A stretch of 64,000 nucleotides of DNA from contig OX457036.1 in the NCBI GenBank assembly GCA_949752735.1, positions 12,177,607-12,241,606 on the forward strand. The letters are read 5' to 3'. Under the pieces are notes generated by a model. That model saw nothing but the letters and a program-made list of their open reading frames with translations, did no database searches and was not told where the DNA came from. This DNA comes from Lumbricus terrestris (Eukaryota > Annelida > Clitellata > Crassiclitellata > Lumbricidae). Of this stretch, positions 34,130-46,379 are shown piece by piece. The translations under genes were made by a program, and so were the position numbers. The stretch's first letter is position 1. Each line of letters begins with the position of its first letter.

Positions 34130-34440
34130 CCTGTGTGAGCTTTGCCTCCCTCTTTCCACTTGCATAGGCCGCCGCGCACTGCGCTCGGCTGTCCATGGTG
34201 ACTTAATGGTTCCTTTCACTCGCTCTGCAACAATGCAAGGCGTTCGTTCTCTGTGGTCGGTCCAACCACCTGGAATGGACTTCCCTTGCTTATGCGACAC
34301 CTCCCAAACTCTTCCCAATTTCACAAACTGTTGAAGACTGTTTTTTCGCTTGATCTCGGCCGGGAGCGCCTCTGAGTAGGTACTTGAAGGGGCGCTATGT
34401 AAATTACGATTGATTGATTGATTTATTGATTGCGATTGAT
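34130..34440 (+). pseudogene. L2-type LINE 3' end
   Basis: The frame FSVVGPTTWNGLPLLMRHLP then SQFHKLLKTVFSLDLGRERL ends in the 3' UTR at GAGCGCCTCTGAG. This is followed by GGGGCGCTATGTAAATTAC and a (GATT)n tail. Only the last part of the element is present, as is usual for 5'-truncated LINE copies. Confidence 0.75.
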
Positions 34441-34814
34441 AGGCTACAGTGTTACACGATACAACTCTGAATATCTAAGTAGCCTATATAAGCGTTAGGC
34501 CAGGCGTCATGTGTAAATGTAACATATACTCGGATTTTATAGCGGCGGCATAATTATATACAATGTATAATCTCGGCCCTAGTAATTTTGTCAATGACTT
34601 GAACCGAAGAGATCCTTCATCATGCACCGTTGCCCCGTTTGAATGGACGCCACCCATGTAGGTCCTCGTGCACGGACCGTGATAGGTACGCAACCAACTA
34701 TACTTGTACCCGATGTACCGTTGCATATATTTACCGTTATATACCAGAGAAACAGCATACACGTATATGTTTGAGGATGAGGTTATTATCATCATTGTCA
34801 TAAAACCTTGTAAT

Positions 34815-35237
34815 CATGGGCGGAGACTTAGGGAGAACAGGGGATGGTCCCCTCAATGTTTGTGGTTGGGACCGTCCATGCATTTGCTTTCCCCCCCCCC
34901 CCCCCCCCGTTAGGACATGACGAAATAGGAAATAGCTTTTTAAAAAGGTCACCAACTATTTATGCCAGTTAAATGGTATGTTTTTTCTGAAAAGAAGGTC
35001 GTCAGAAAATTTCTTCGATGAAAATGGAAAATGTCTTCGGTCAGCGACTCAGCCGTATATACGTCCAAATGTCGGACCTCGGCGACTCCAAAATGTCGGC
35101 CTCGGCGACCCCAAAATGTCGGGCCTCGGCGACCCCAAAATGTCGGGCCTCGGCGACCCCAAAATGTCGGGCCTCGACGATTGTTCTTCGGCCGCTCGTT
35201 CGTCCCACCCAACCTCTAGAGCAAGTCTCCGCCTATG
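34815..35237. mobile_element. hAT-type MITE, CATGGGCGGAGACTTA ends
   Basis: The left end CATGGGCGGAGACTTA pairs with the right end AAGTCTCCGCCTATG. The 8-bp flanks CTTGTAAT (34807-34814) and CTTGAAAT (35238-35245) match at 7 of 8. The 423-bp element contains a poly-C run (about 34891-34908) and a 24-bp minisatellite. Confidence 0.85.
35069..35178. repeat. 24-bp minisatellite inside a MITE
   Basis: About 4.5 units of ATGTCGGGCCTCGGCGACCC plus four bases, one unit one base shorter. The repeated GLGDPKMS open frame is a by-product. Confidence 0.9.
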
Positions 35238-35245
35238 CTTGAAAT

Positions 35246-36171
35246 AAGCGTTATAACCAAACGTGCTATATGCCCAGATTTAAATCTGTTAAATAAACGA
35301 CCTTCGGAAAGCACGCTCTGTTTCACAGAGTGGCGCGAGACGCGCTCAACCGATGCAGCTAACGTGGGCAGCAATATGAGTCCTATCTATTATGCTTTCG
35401 ATACATGCATGTCGCTATGATTTATAGGTCTTGTTGACAATAGACATTTAGCGAAAGTAAGCTTACCGATGCAACATACGAAAAACTGCGACTAAATAGG
35501 CCTCCATGCAGGGGCTTGACTTATGCTTTTAAAGCTTGCATTTTTTGTCTATTTACTTTCCAAGAATCAAAGACATCGTGCTGTCTCAAGAACTGGTAAT
35601 CCCACAATGACGTGGCTTCTTTCAAAGACAAGTCCGTCAACACGTACATGTAGCCTTAGGCCTACTCAATCAGAGCCCAAACAGCCTAAAGCAATTTTGA
35701 ATATTTATTTACGATCTCTTCTAAAACGGTTATGTGATCTAGACCCTGCCCATCTGAATGGACACAACGCTATTTACACGTAAATAGTTTCCAGTGTAAC
35801 AGACGTTCTAGGCCGAGATTTAAATCTAAGAAAATAATAAGGCGACGTCGGTATTCGAACTGATGAACTCCACCACTGTTTTTACTCTGACAGTGTCAGT
35901 ACCAAGACTGGATAAGAGAGGAGGGCGACACTAGTCATATCTCTGCATAGCAGTGATGTTAAACAGTTGCAAACATCCGAACAAACACTACATTATCAGG
36001 TCCGTTTTATTCATTAGTCACAGCAGGCCAGGTGCCTACAGTACTGACCCTATACGAACCTTACAGAGACCTACGCGAGTCGGATGAAGAGATATTGAAC
36101 AAATCGGTTCATTTGATATGAGGTTACCCTATCTCCCACTCTGCTGGATCATTGGAATGATTGGGTTTATT
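35246..36171. other. Mostly unidentified; SINE scrap
   Basis: About 35840-35945 (plus) reads as a decayed copy of the GCCAGTGCCAGTCCCAAGCC repeat also seen at 51340, 57425, 62935 and 63552, preceded by a TTCGAA block. The remainder is unrecognised. Confidence 0.4.
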
Positions 36172-36750
36172 ACTATGCTCCAGAATTGACTACTGTAATT
36201 CTCTTCTAATTGGTCTGCCAAAAGTTCGTCTTTCACATTATTTTACAGTCGGTCCTTAATGCTGCCGCCAGATTACTTGCACGTCTTCCGCGCCACCCTC
36301 ATATCTCTACTTTCGTGCTTGAGCAGCTCCACTGGCTTCCTCTAACTGCGCGCATTAAGTTCAAAATCCTCATCTTGAGCTCCAAAGAACAACGGGGTCT
36401 TGCACCAAATTATCTAGCCAATGGAGTTCACAGACCAGTTTCAGCCTCTTCGCATCCTCCACTCAGCTCTTTAAACAGATTTGATCTTCTAGTTCCTCCT
36501 ACTAGAACGGCTATGACTCAGTCCCGTTCCTTTACATCAATTGGCCCTCTCTTTGGAATATGCTGTCTCCTTCTACTCGATCTCAACTTCTGACTGGTAA
36601 TCCCTCCTCCTCATTTTCTTTTCTCAAAACCTATTTTCTTCTCTCGTGGCCTTGCGCACTAGGAGCGCCTCTGAACGGTTCACCCTAGTAAAGGCGCTTT
36701 ACAAATGCTTTTATACAATACAATACAATACAGTACAATACAATGCAATA
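36172..36750 (+). pseudogene. L2-type LINE C-terminus and tail
   Basis: Frames include RIDYCNSLLIGLPK, then SVLNAAARLLARLPRHPHIS and LEQLHWLPLTARIKFKILIL, RFDLLVPPTRTAMTQSRSFT, the usual end of an L2 reverse transcriptase protein, with two or more frameshifts. The 3' UTR has GAGCGCCTCTGAA and AAGGCGCTTTAC and ends in an (AATAC)n tail at about 36713-36750. Confidence 0.82.
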
Positions 36751-37907
36751 TGCTACAAGTTCACGTCGTCCACCGCGAAAATAAAAATCAACAAGCCATC
36801 AAAACACTAAAATTAATCATGGTCGCCGATTATCTCCGTAATGTTCATGTGGGCTATATAACTTAAAGGCTCCAGAGCTTCATGCAGTCAAGTTGTTCAC
36901 TTCGTAGCTCAGAGGGACAGAGATGGAATGGGCTCTTTGCTCCGAGGGGCGTAACGGCAGGAGTCGTTTTGCCCCTTCCCCCTATCCTACACGTTGCTAT
37001 TCGGAAAACACATAAAGTGTTTAAACAAGAATCGTGTGATGCTCGATTACGGTGCTGGAGTATAAACATACTTCAGTTGCAGGTCTTATCTTTTAGGGGC
37101 GGATCTCACAACTTATAGGTGGCAAATCTCATAGATTATAATGGCGAATATCACAGTCTAGGTGGCGAATTTTAAATGGAAGGTGTCGGATCTAAACGCA
37201 GGCGTGATTTAGCTGAATATAACCACTGGTAATTAAGCCTATTTCTGGTACCGGTACTGAGAGATTAGCTGTGACACAGGAAATGGGCGGAGTGTCAGTA
37301 ACGCAATAATGCTATCGGGATAATAAATTCTGAGCAAAAAACATTAATCTTTATCTCTTCCTTTTTCAGTTTTACTGTAACAGTTGTTGCCGTCAGACAT
37401 AATTATATAATTATTTAAAATTTAAACTGTTGATTAAAAAACTTTCAAAGCCGTGAGTAGTGCCGCGACTATAATTATGGACCTACCAAAAATTATAAAA
37501 CAGCTGTTATTCTATAGAGACCAGAGAGATATATAGTCTACGAGAGTGAAGATGAAACAGGAAATATTGCATTAAATCCTAGCGAATGCATCCAGGATAT
37601 TGAATAACAAAGATTACAAAAAGGAAATTTAGATTTTAATTGAAAACCGGGTGTGTTCGTTAATTATGATTATTATAATTATATCAAACATGACATCAGT
37701 AGGCCTATAAGCAATGTGATCGCGCAATTATGTGCTTAGATTTAAGGCAAAGCTGGCAGCCGGTAGGGGGAGGCGGTTCAGTACGTCCTCGTCGTCTCTC
37801 CCGGGCAACAGGACTCGGTCCTGGCTAAATCTGAACCAAGGAAGAGGGAGAGACCTGATCAGTCGCCCTACAATCCAATTGATCTAGAAACTTCAATATG
37901 CATAGGC
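36751..37907. other. No gene identified
   Basis: No coding sequence or clear repeat recognised. Confidence 0.4.
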
Positions 37908-37956
37908 TGTCCATAAAGGAGCGGCTGATGCGGGCGGAAGCTTCGCCAGGGCCATA
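37908..37956 (+). pseudogene. Tiny LINE C-terminal remnant
   Basis: RLSIKERLMRAEASPGP followed by a stop matches the end of the LINE at 8607-9605 (RFSIAGRLSRAKASSKP, stop) and the GCCATAAGTCA that follows it there. Confidence 0.45.
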
Positions 37957-38164
37957 AGTCAGTGGCAGCCGGGATCTACGAAATGATGAGTGCCTATGAT
38001 GGGCCTATAGGCCTATACGATGACCTTAGCAAATTCACGGAAATGCATGGGACGAGCGCCATTACCGATGCAGCAAATCGGGCCAGTATACCATCAGGGC
38101 CTGTCTAAGGATATACAGTTTAACAACTTCTATACAAACCGTTTTGAACTCTTTGGGCCTCGTG

Positions 38165-38395
38165 TTCCGTGTGCCTTGGCTCAAAGCCGAGCACATGTAT
38201 GTGCACTTGTTATAGCTCCCATTCAGGCTGTCTACTCAGAAGCGCTCATGACTGCAGCGCGGACACTGAATCGGAGTTTCACGCCGAAGCGCTGGAGCAA
38301 TTGCGAGTGAAGGACTTGAGGTGGATTCGAACCTGCAACCCCCGACTGCAAGGCAACGAACATACCACTTTACACCATCGCGCCCCACAAATATT
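38165..38395 (-). repeat. tRNA-derived SINE, family B, copy 1
   Basis: Read on the minus strand, it has a GGGGCGC start and a B-box-like GGTTCGAATCCACC (complement at about 38320-38334). The body is shared with 61005-61240. The 3' end near 38200 corresponds to the L2-like tail region of copy 2 but is degraded. Confidence 0.6.
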
Positions 38396-38695
38396 ATGTC
38401 CCTTCACATGAAACGGCCTTCCCCCCTTCTACGGGCTAAACGCAAGTCTGGGCTCATCCACGCATTCTATCTCGATCTCTCTGAGACGTTTACTTTACCA
38501 CGAGGCTTCTGTTCTGGAAGTGCCTCGTAATAGCCTATACAGCAGCTGCTCCGAGAAGTGCTCTATAAATGTTTAGATACGCTATGGTATACACGATCTT
38601 CTGGTATCAAAAGCCGTTGACTCGGTTGAACAGTTCTCACCGTTGTTCGTGGCACACTATACATGTACATGTGGATCTGTGGACCAATAATTAAG
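38396..38695. other. No gene identified
   Basis: Near 38500-38575 the words AGTGCCTCGTAATAG and AGTGCTCTATAAATG faintly recall an L2 3' end. Nothing firm. Confidence 0.3.
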
Positions 38696-38703
38696 AACTA
38701 TGG

Positions 38704-38887
38704 CAGGTCTGTTTTAAAGGAATTTTTAGAACTGCACAACTCCTTCTTTCCTTTCCCGTCTTCCATGGTAAATTGCTTCCAATCGGACCTTATCTGCTAG
38801 TTTTAACTGTACAGAAGTGCTTATACAACAGCACAAATCCGTTTAGAACTGCACGTTTTGAGTACAACTGCACGCTAAAAAATCCTG
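38704..38887. mobile_element. hAT-type MITE (CAGGGCTTTTTTAACGTG family), inverted copy
   Basis: This 184-bp copy is in the opposite orientation to 31187-31607, starting CAGGTCTGTTTTAAAGG and ending CTAAAAAATCCTG. Flanks AACTATGG (38696-38703) and AACTGTGG (38888-38895) match at 7 of 8. Confidence 0.85.
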
Positions 38888-38895
38888 AACTGTGG

Positions 38896-40009
38896 TTTCT
38901 CTATTGTAGCGCCTTTCAATGAGTAAGTGAACGAGAATGTAGGCAAGTACGTAGGCGGTTTAATCTAAAAATTAGTCATTGAGTGACGCCACTTCACATC
39001 GATTAATTTGATTTGCTACATGATTATCGTATACCCTTGTCCTCTCTCATCGATTAATAATTATCTGTTTCGATCTGAATAAAGCACTTAGCCCATTGTG
39101 TATCGTCTTTTAAAGATTTATCTAGACCTATTAATTGCTAGGATATTATGCGTCCACCAACTCTTCAGTTTCTACTTTCACTTCCTATTCACCTGCAGCG
39201 CTCAATCTTGGCATCACAATAAATCCACTTTATATAAATTATTTCCGTCTCTAATCACGTAGGCCTATAGGTCTATACTCGCCTCATGCATATTCACGAC
39301 CTTCGTCGGTTTGGAAATGTGTTTGACCTTAAAATCGCTTCCCAGCATCGCTCATGGCCGTATTTAGAGAGGCTTAAAGTTCACATGCACTCTATAATCT
39401 ATATAGAATATGCTATTTACTAAAATTTTAACACTAATTCTATGTATGTTTTGTGTATGTCGGGACAATGCTCATTGTCATTGGAAATCCGCAAATGGTA
39501 AACCACCCGATATGTTTCCTGGCTACGCTCCTGCCTTGCTTGAATACTGTAGGCCTAATTGCTCATTTTCTCAACCTCAAATCCACCCAAAATCAGGCGT
39601 CCACAGCTCGAGAAAAAAATTCCCTCTGCTGTCACCACTCACCGGTATACACAGTAGCGCTGATATGAGGTCCAGCTGGTCTCACCCTGGACGTTGATCT
39701 GTCGTAGACTCGTAGTTGTAGTCCTATTCTTATCAGGAAATTGTTTTCTTTTGTTCGGGATAGTTCTAATGCCTCAAGTAGCAAACAATTGTCCGGGGAT
39801 TGTTAGTTGGTGGCATCGGTAACGGTTGCGCTTCGTCCAATTCTGGGAAGTCGTAAGTCTAGCGAAATTGTTTTTTTGAACAAAATTAAATTTTTAAAAA
39901 TGTAATTGAAAATTGAGTGCAACGGTAAGCAACGGCGTTGAATTGCTGAATAATAATTGAAGGCCGTTGAAATAGGTGGCTATTATAATAATTAATATTG
40001 TTTTTATTT
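38896..40009. other. No gene identified
   Basis: A+T-rich unique-looking sequence. Frames at 39410-39697 have no known motif. Confidence 0.4.
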
Positions 40010-40225
<216 letters not shown>

Positions 40226-41494
40226 AATTATCATGGAAAGGCTATGCCCCTCTTCCAAATCGGTCATGGGTGAGAATTGTCAACCCCAGTCTTTCTTAGT
40301 GCCCCATAGCAAAGTCTGCATTTCCCACTCCAGTTCCAAGTGGATCATAGTCCAACCCCAGCAGTTATTTTTCCACAAATCTCGCACTGGGCATAGGCCT
40401 ACATGTATGTACCGTGTAACGAAAGAGCACGCGAAGGTCACACCGTTGTAGCGTGGAATTAGGCTTAGCACAGAACGACAAAGACTTTGTAAGAGGAAGG
40501 TCGTCTGTCTAAAATATAATAGCTCGTCGCCTGTGCAAAAGGTAAGTTTACGGTGAGTTCGTATAGGGTGAATCAGAATTTGTCCTAAACTGGCGGCGGA
40601 TTTTTCAAAGAGTTAGACAGCGAGATACAAGCTAGTAACGAAACGGCTCTAAAAACAAAGGTCCTATAGTACATGTCAACATCGATGCGAACAACCACCC
40701 TGTGGTTACGTGCGTCATAATAACACGATATGGTCATAGGCTACATTCATGTAGTTCTAGCGGAAGTTTATTGGAAAAGTGACGGAGAGGCCTTTGATAC
40801 GGTGACATAATTAAGGGCGCAGGAGTCAGTCTAGGAGGGAAAGAAGTGCAAGTGGTTGAATTTTAACGACACGGTGACATAAGGGTGCAGGAAACACTGA
40901 ATTCCCTTCAACGGAGTTACAACTGTTGCTACCATAACCATCAGCGACATGTCAGGACAAGACAGGACAAGACAATTGGTTTATTGTTCCCAAAGACAAA
41001 AAAGAAAGTACAACAATTACACACTATGATCTACATAATTATACTGAGAGGGAAAAATTGAGTAAAAAACTATTGGTTGTAGAGGATTAGTAGTACATGG
41101 GAAACAATATGTAGCCTCATCCATGGGTCGGTTATTGGCCCCGCCGTTGCGCGGGTTTCAATGTGCATAATGTACATTGTGACCTCCACCGTCTTTGTTC
41201 CCAGAACCGGCTCTCTATTAATATGCTGATGATTCCTATCTCTTCATATTGGGTCTAAACCGTCTTGTCACCTTGTCACCTTGTGCCGTCGATTCTTTGA
41301 ACCTTAGCGACCGCCTAACTCCTCCTAAACCATCTAACAACTTTTATCTATTGCGCCGGATGAACTCCAACACATCACATGCAACTGGTTTAAAAATGGA
41401 CAGAGTTTATTGGTCAATAATTCTGATAAATCATCATAAAGGGCGCGTGTGCATTTGTCATTATTATCAGACGCAACAAGTGCATGCTCCGTCT
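40226..41494. other. Mostly unidentified
   Basis: A possible LINE scrap lies at about 41221-41260 (YADDSYLFILGL in the plus frame). AGGACAAGACAGGACAAGACA near 40955 resembles the tail of the LINE fragment at 41528-41736. CGGTGACATAA...GGGTGCAGG-type words repeat near 40800 and 40872. Confidence 0.35.
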
Positions 41495-41502
41495 CAACCC
41501 AT

Positions 41503-41910
41503 CAGGGCTTTTTTAACGTGCAGTTGTGCAAAAGAGATCATACAGGGCAATGTACCGGGAACAAGAACACGTGGGAGGCCGAGGATGGGCTGGCTTGTCA
41601 ACATCGGAACATGGATGGGATCAACTCTCGGGCAGACTCTGGTGGACACAAGGGACAGGAAGAGATGGAGGAAGCTCGTCCATGAATGATGCGACCAACC
41701 CTCGGATCGAGGATGGTTGACGACAAGACAAGACAAGTTGTACACAAGATGTGCAGCTCTAAAATTAATGGATTTGTGCAGTTGTAGAGGCACTTTTGTA
41801 CAGTTAAAACTGACAAAAAAGATAGTTGTCCTGCGATTGGAAGTAATTTACCGTGGAGGATGGGAGAGAATAAGTTGTGCAGTTCTGAAGATTCTGTTAA
41901 AACAGCCCTT
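41503..41910. mobile_element. hAT-type MITE (CAGGGCTTTTTTAACGTG family) carrying a LINE insertion
   Basis: It begins CAGGGCTTTTTTAACGTGCA and ends GTTAAAACAGCCCTT. The perfect 8-bp duplication CAACCCAT lies at 41495-41502 and 41911-41918. A LINE 3' fragment (41528-41736) interrupts the MITE after its first 25 bases. Confidence 0.9.
41528..41736 (+). pseudogene. LINE C-terminal fragment inserted in a MITE
   Basis: The frame KEIIQGNVPGTRTRGRPRMG then RDRKRWRKLVHE and a stop is a typical LINE protein terminus. The piece ends in a GACAAGACAAGACAA tail. GTTGT occurs on both sides (41523-41527, 41737-41741), compatible with a short target duplication inside the MITE. Confidence 0.7.
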
Positions 41911-41918
41911 CAACCCAT

Positions 41919-42460
41919 CCATCCATTTCCAGAGTCTCTCGTGCAACATTCTCGGGACAAGGCCTTGGAAGTTCCCATAGGAGAGAAATTATCAGTAGCA
42001 GTCCACATAAATAAATTCCTCTGGTTCAGTCCCACTGTATGCCATCAGAACCCTCCAGGCACACCGGTCCTCCATGAAAGACTTCCAACAACTGCTGCTT
42101 TTACTGTCAGATCTCGAATTATGTAATATGTGTGCATGTTTCTCCTGCACATTGAGGTCTCGCGTGGAAGGGACAAAAGCCCACCTTGAGGGTTTCGTGA
42201 ACAGACACAGAAGGGGCACAGTACACACTGATGCTCGTATACATGGGCTACGTCTGAATTCTGAAAAGTAAGCGCAGGAGACTGACTTCGTGATGTTCAG
42301 AGCTGTTCAGAGAAACGAACTTCATGTGATTCGTGACATTTGCCTATAGGACTACTGCAGTCAGATCCATCATAGCCTAATCTTCGGCAAAGAGCTCGCA
42401 GTTTCCCCTTTCCCAATTAAGACTTCACGAACTTTATCCCAAGAATATTATTTTAAAACA
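41919..42460. other. No gene identified
   Basis: Frames at 41860-42271 have no motif I recognise. Confidence 0.4.
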
Positions 42461-42468
42461 TTCACCAA

Positions 42469-43185
42469 CATGGGCGCCCGCATAAATTTTTGCTGGCGGG
42501 GGCAAAACGCGATGATCACGGTTAAAATTTATATGTAGGAAGAGGTTGAAAATGCAAAGGAGGACATTGGGACCATGCATGCACGAGTATTTTCCATAAA
42601 GATTTTTTAGTGCATATGTCTTAGTTTCACTGTTTACATTTTTTTTATAAGAGTAGTTTCTTTAGTGCGAAAATACTAAATTTTGTTTAAAAATATTAAA
42701 AAGTACAGCAGCAGTTTTAAAATTAGGTTCCTGAAGGGGCGCAATAAGTCCATTTACCCACTTGAAAACTGTCACCTATTTTTCATTCAGATAACATAAT
42801 ACATCCATGCTTCCTCTATTTACTTCTATATTTTAATCGTAATTTTAAACTCCTCAAGCACCACTCGAAAGTCAATTGCAGCACCAGCTTATTCATCGAG
42901 ACGAATTCTTTTCAGCAGGCGAAACGTCAGTTTTACGTTCGTGGTTAGGTTACAGGTTTCAGCAAGAGCTTGAAAAGTGCAATGCAGAAAATTAAAAGCA
43001 CATTGTTTATTTTATAGAGGTTCCTAAACGTAATTTTCTTAGTTTCACTTTGTCCATCATTAGTATAATTAAATCTGTAATGCGAGGGAATTTGTTTAAA
43101 ACCATGAGTACCAGTCACAAAAATGACAATTTTACAGAGGGCGGGTGGCAAGTGCCCTTCTTGCCCCTGTGCGCGGGCTCCCATG
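42469..43185. mobile_element. hAT-type element, CATGGGCGCCCGCA family, short copy
   Basis: The left end CATGGGCGCCCGCATAAA pairs with the right end GTGCGCGGGCTCCCATG. Flanks TTCACCAA and TTTGCTAA agree at 5 of 8, differing only by transitions, so the insertion looks old. An L2 3' UTR scrap (about 42845-42915, minus) lies inside. Related to 47927-50354. Confidence 0.65.
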
Positions 43186-43297
43186 TTTGCTAAAACAATT
43201 CAACCGTAAGTGCCAAGTATAGCCGTATACTGTCAATTTTTTAATGTTCACCTACAACATTGTGCCTGTTGCTTTTTTGGAAATAAGTAAATACATA

Positions 43298-43559
43298 CAC
43301 TGTGTCCGGATAAAAAGTAGACCCCACAAAAAGTGTAATAACTCGGTCAAAACTCTTAGGATTTGTCTGAAATTTTAAACAGAACAACAGTGACCATAAC
43401 TATATACACGAGATCCTAAAGCCGATTAGAAATATTCGTGAGTTTGTCAAATTTATGAGCGTTTAAAATGCAGCATCAAAAAATTGAACGTTCCAACATG
43501 GAAAACCTGAAAGGAAGTGAAATTCATTTTTAAAAATGCATTTTTATCCGGACACAGTG
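43298..43559. mobile_element. Mariner/Tc1-like MITE
   Basis: The 19-bp inverted ends CACTGTGTCCGGATAAAAA are flanked by TA on both sides (43296-43297, 43560-43561). The TA duplication points to the Tc1/mariner superfamily. The 262-bp element has no coding sequence. Confidence 0.88.
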
Positions 43560-43578
43560 TACATACATACATGCATAC

Positions 43579-45283
43579 TAGGGTGCTCCAAAAAAATAAA
43601 AGTTGAAAATTCATAGCTCCCCGGATATGTTCCCATGCGTATCATAGAGATGAGTATAAAAAACCAAATTTTAGGATTCTTTATTAAGGTTAAGCCTTGC
43701 CACCAGCACGATGAAGTTTAACAATAACCGCTATTTTTGGTTGAAAATACAAATTGCAGGTATGGAAGTATACATGAAAAAACTAGTATGTGTTTATTAT
43801 TTTATTGATCAGAACATGACCCTAATATCAACAGGCAAATGTATCTCTATCCACAAACTGCTACTGCAATTCCACTCTCGCTCCAACAGACCTACAGATC
43901 TTACAGTGGTACACATGTAGCCTACTGTTTCAAGAATTTAATCAGTGCTTAAAATCTCGGAATCTGTGTCGATGAGCTTCGACGACCTGTAGAGTAGACT
44001 ATCGTTGATATTCATCCTTTATGACTGTATTTACAAAGTCTGCTATTAGTTTCATTGCTTTTTCCATTCACGAAAAAATAGACATAGGCCCTATAGTAGT
44101 GCTGCTTGCTGGAAATTGTCAACAGGTTTCCACTGTGCTGGTAGTAGCCTAAGGTGAGCCAATCAGTTGCAATATTAAGTAGGTTGAACAATAAGCACCG
44201 CCGTTTTGGTAATCAAATGAATCAGTTTTGAAGATGCATTCAAATGCGGAAATAGCCTACTCAAATGGGGCTTTCAGTGGTTCTGTTTGTCTCACTGTCA
44301 GAAGTTGGCGAGCGATTTGTGGGTTTTCGGATTCATAAACCAAGTTCAAGATCAATGCGAATGGCACAATTTATTCTGCTGTTCTGCAAGATATCATAAA
44401 TGTCTAAGGACAGTAACTGCAGCTCCTGCAATATCTGAATCAGTCGTGTTGAGATCAGTCCAGAATTGCAGACCATCTAAAGGTGCATCCGCAGCAGACA
44501 CCGCTAAGAGCCAGGCCTTGAAAAAAGGCACTGAACGTGCAAACACGACGCTATAAATTATCGTAGAGATTCAAAATATTGGCCTTGACGTTCTTCTTTC
44601 ATTGTTCTACAAACCCAAACTTATTTAATTGCTTTTCACTGCTTCTGGAATTGTTCCAGTAACATGAACATTTGGATCGTTTCAGATAAACGAACAAACA
44701 CAGAACATCTCCATATATAGAAATTCCGTTGTCTGGCAATGGAATAATTGGCCCCCAACAAACCATATGGCCTGTCATCACTTCTAAAAAATAGTTCATC
44801 CATGTTCATTAAACAATCTAATACACACCCAGTCAGTGCGAGAATTCCCTGGTTTGAGATTCAACCCCATAGTCGTTCTTAACATCCACAGTAAAGTTTT
44901 CATTGCACAACGCAAATACACACATATCGCATGACTCACATGCAGCTATTTTCTAAAATTCTCATACTGCACCCAGTGCACCTAATATTTCTCACAACAA
45001 ATATTGTCAGGCACATACATAAGCTGGTAAAAGAAGTTAATCATCATGAAATAATTAAGTTTTCCCACCAATTCCCATCATGGTTGCCAAATTGCCGATT
45101 TTAAAGAAAATTCCCATGTATTTTCGTATTGTAAAGTTTTTATGCCGGTGGCAAGGCTTAACCTTTTTCAATTGGTCTGAAAATTGGTACAGTTGAACAA
45201 AATGATAAATGGAATGGGAAAATTTCCAGGGAGCAATATTTTGAGAAACTTTTTGAAAATGCATTACAATCTGGAGCACCCTA
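43579..45283. mobile_element. hAT-type element, TAGGGTGCTCCA ends
   Basis: The ends TAGGGTGCTCCA and TGGAGCACCCTA enclose 1705 bp, with a second inverted pair inside (GGTTAAGCCTTGCCACC near 43688 and its complement near 45150). A perfect 8-bp duplication ATGCATAC (43571-43578, 45284-45291) flanks it. It landed in ATAC-type repeat next to the mariner-like MITE. Frames at 43711-43920 and 44287-44556 show no transposase motif. Confidence 0.92.
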
Positions 45284-45295
45284 ATGCATACATAT

Positions 45296-45496
45296 TACAT
45301 ACATACATACATACATACATACATGCATACATACATACATACATACATACATACATACATGCATGCATGCATACATACATACATACATACATGCATGCAT
45401 GCATACATGCATACATGCATACATGCATACATACACATATACATACATACATACGTACATTCATACGTACATACATACATACATACATACATACAT
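45296..45496. repeat. (ATAC)n microsatellite
   Basis: ATAC array with ATGC and ACGT variants. It is continuous in type with the few ATAC units at 43560-43578, so the hAT-type element split or bordered one array. Confidence 0.93.
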
Positions 45497-45524
45497 AAAC
45501 TCACGTACATACATGTACGTACAT

Positions 45525-45715
45525 GCGTCATCATCATCATTGGCGTGCCCCTCTCTGGAGCGTAGCCGTTTCCACCGTCCGTTGCCACACGACTCTGTCC
45601 TGTGCTCATCTCCATGCAGTGCTCAGCCCAAAGTTCAGAAGTCTGAGATCCGCCTCGACCGTTCGGGTCCATGTAGGCTATGCCTTGGTCGTCCGGGTGG
45701 TAAATACGTGCATAC
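45525..45715 (-). pseudogene. LINE C-terminal scrap
   Basis: The minus-strand frame has AEHCMEMSTGQSRVATDGGN and GYAPERGTPMMMM, followed by an ATGATGATG tail. Its short tail and its place beside a microsatellite fit a 5'-truncated LINE, but the match is weak. Confidence 0.4.
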
Positions 45716-45747
45716 GTACATACGTACTCACACTCACACACTCTCTC

Positions 45748-45792
45748 TTACACACACACATACACACACACACACACACACACATACACAGG
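45748..45792. repeat. (CA)n microsatellite
   Basis: Dinucleotide run with two ATAC interruptions. Confidence 0.9.
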
Positions 45793-45799
45793 CTACACT

Positions 45800-46379
45800 G
45801 ATATGGTGCATGGTGACTTGTTTGTGTTAACTGTTTGTGCAATTTTCGTTTAGTTGACATTATTGAGAGTGCAGCCTAGTTGTCTGGAGTGTCTAGTTCG
45901 AGTTTTTATAGGTTTGTATCAATCTAATCACTCGCGATTTCATTTCAAGACATCAACCTGTACTATGTCCTGAGTAGGCCTATATAAATTATGCATTGTT
46001 AATTTTCTGAAAGTGCTATGTTGACAGCGTCACCATCGCTTTTGCGGAGAGCTATTCTTAGCCTCAAGATGCGAAAATTTCAGCTCCGGTATTTCCCGGC
46101 TCGAAAGTGCGCCAATGTGGTTGATTCGAAAGATAGCGAGACGTGGTTTAAACGCGCGATGAATAATCGTGGTTTGCTTTTGTGCTGGTTAACGGCAGCA
46201 GCTGGTGCGGTGAGTGAGTAGGCATGACAACCAGACATGGCAACCTCTTAGCGCAGAGTCCGTATGGCCTTCGCGGGCTAATTTCCAATTATTCATCTCC
46301 CATAGAAAATGAAATAATATTGCTTTTATTCAGACTGAATATTACAGAGTAACTGATGAAATTTCGAAGATAACTTTTA
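45800..46379. other. No firm gene
   Basis: A 67-codon frame at 46018-46221 has balanced codon use and ends at GCGGTGAGTGAG, which resembles a splice donor, with TATATAAAT about 40 bp upstream. One short frame is not enough to call an exon. Confidence 0.25.

Noticed and set aside
35840..35865. TTCGAA block resembling a T-arm
   Set aside because: Stem bases do not pair and no full cloverleaf can be drawn; more likely part of a decayed SINE.
46018..46221. 67-codon frame ending at a GTGAGT-like donor with an upstream TATATAAAT
   Set aside because: Tempting as a first exon, but one short frame with no homologue and no downstream exon is not enough.
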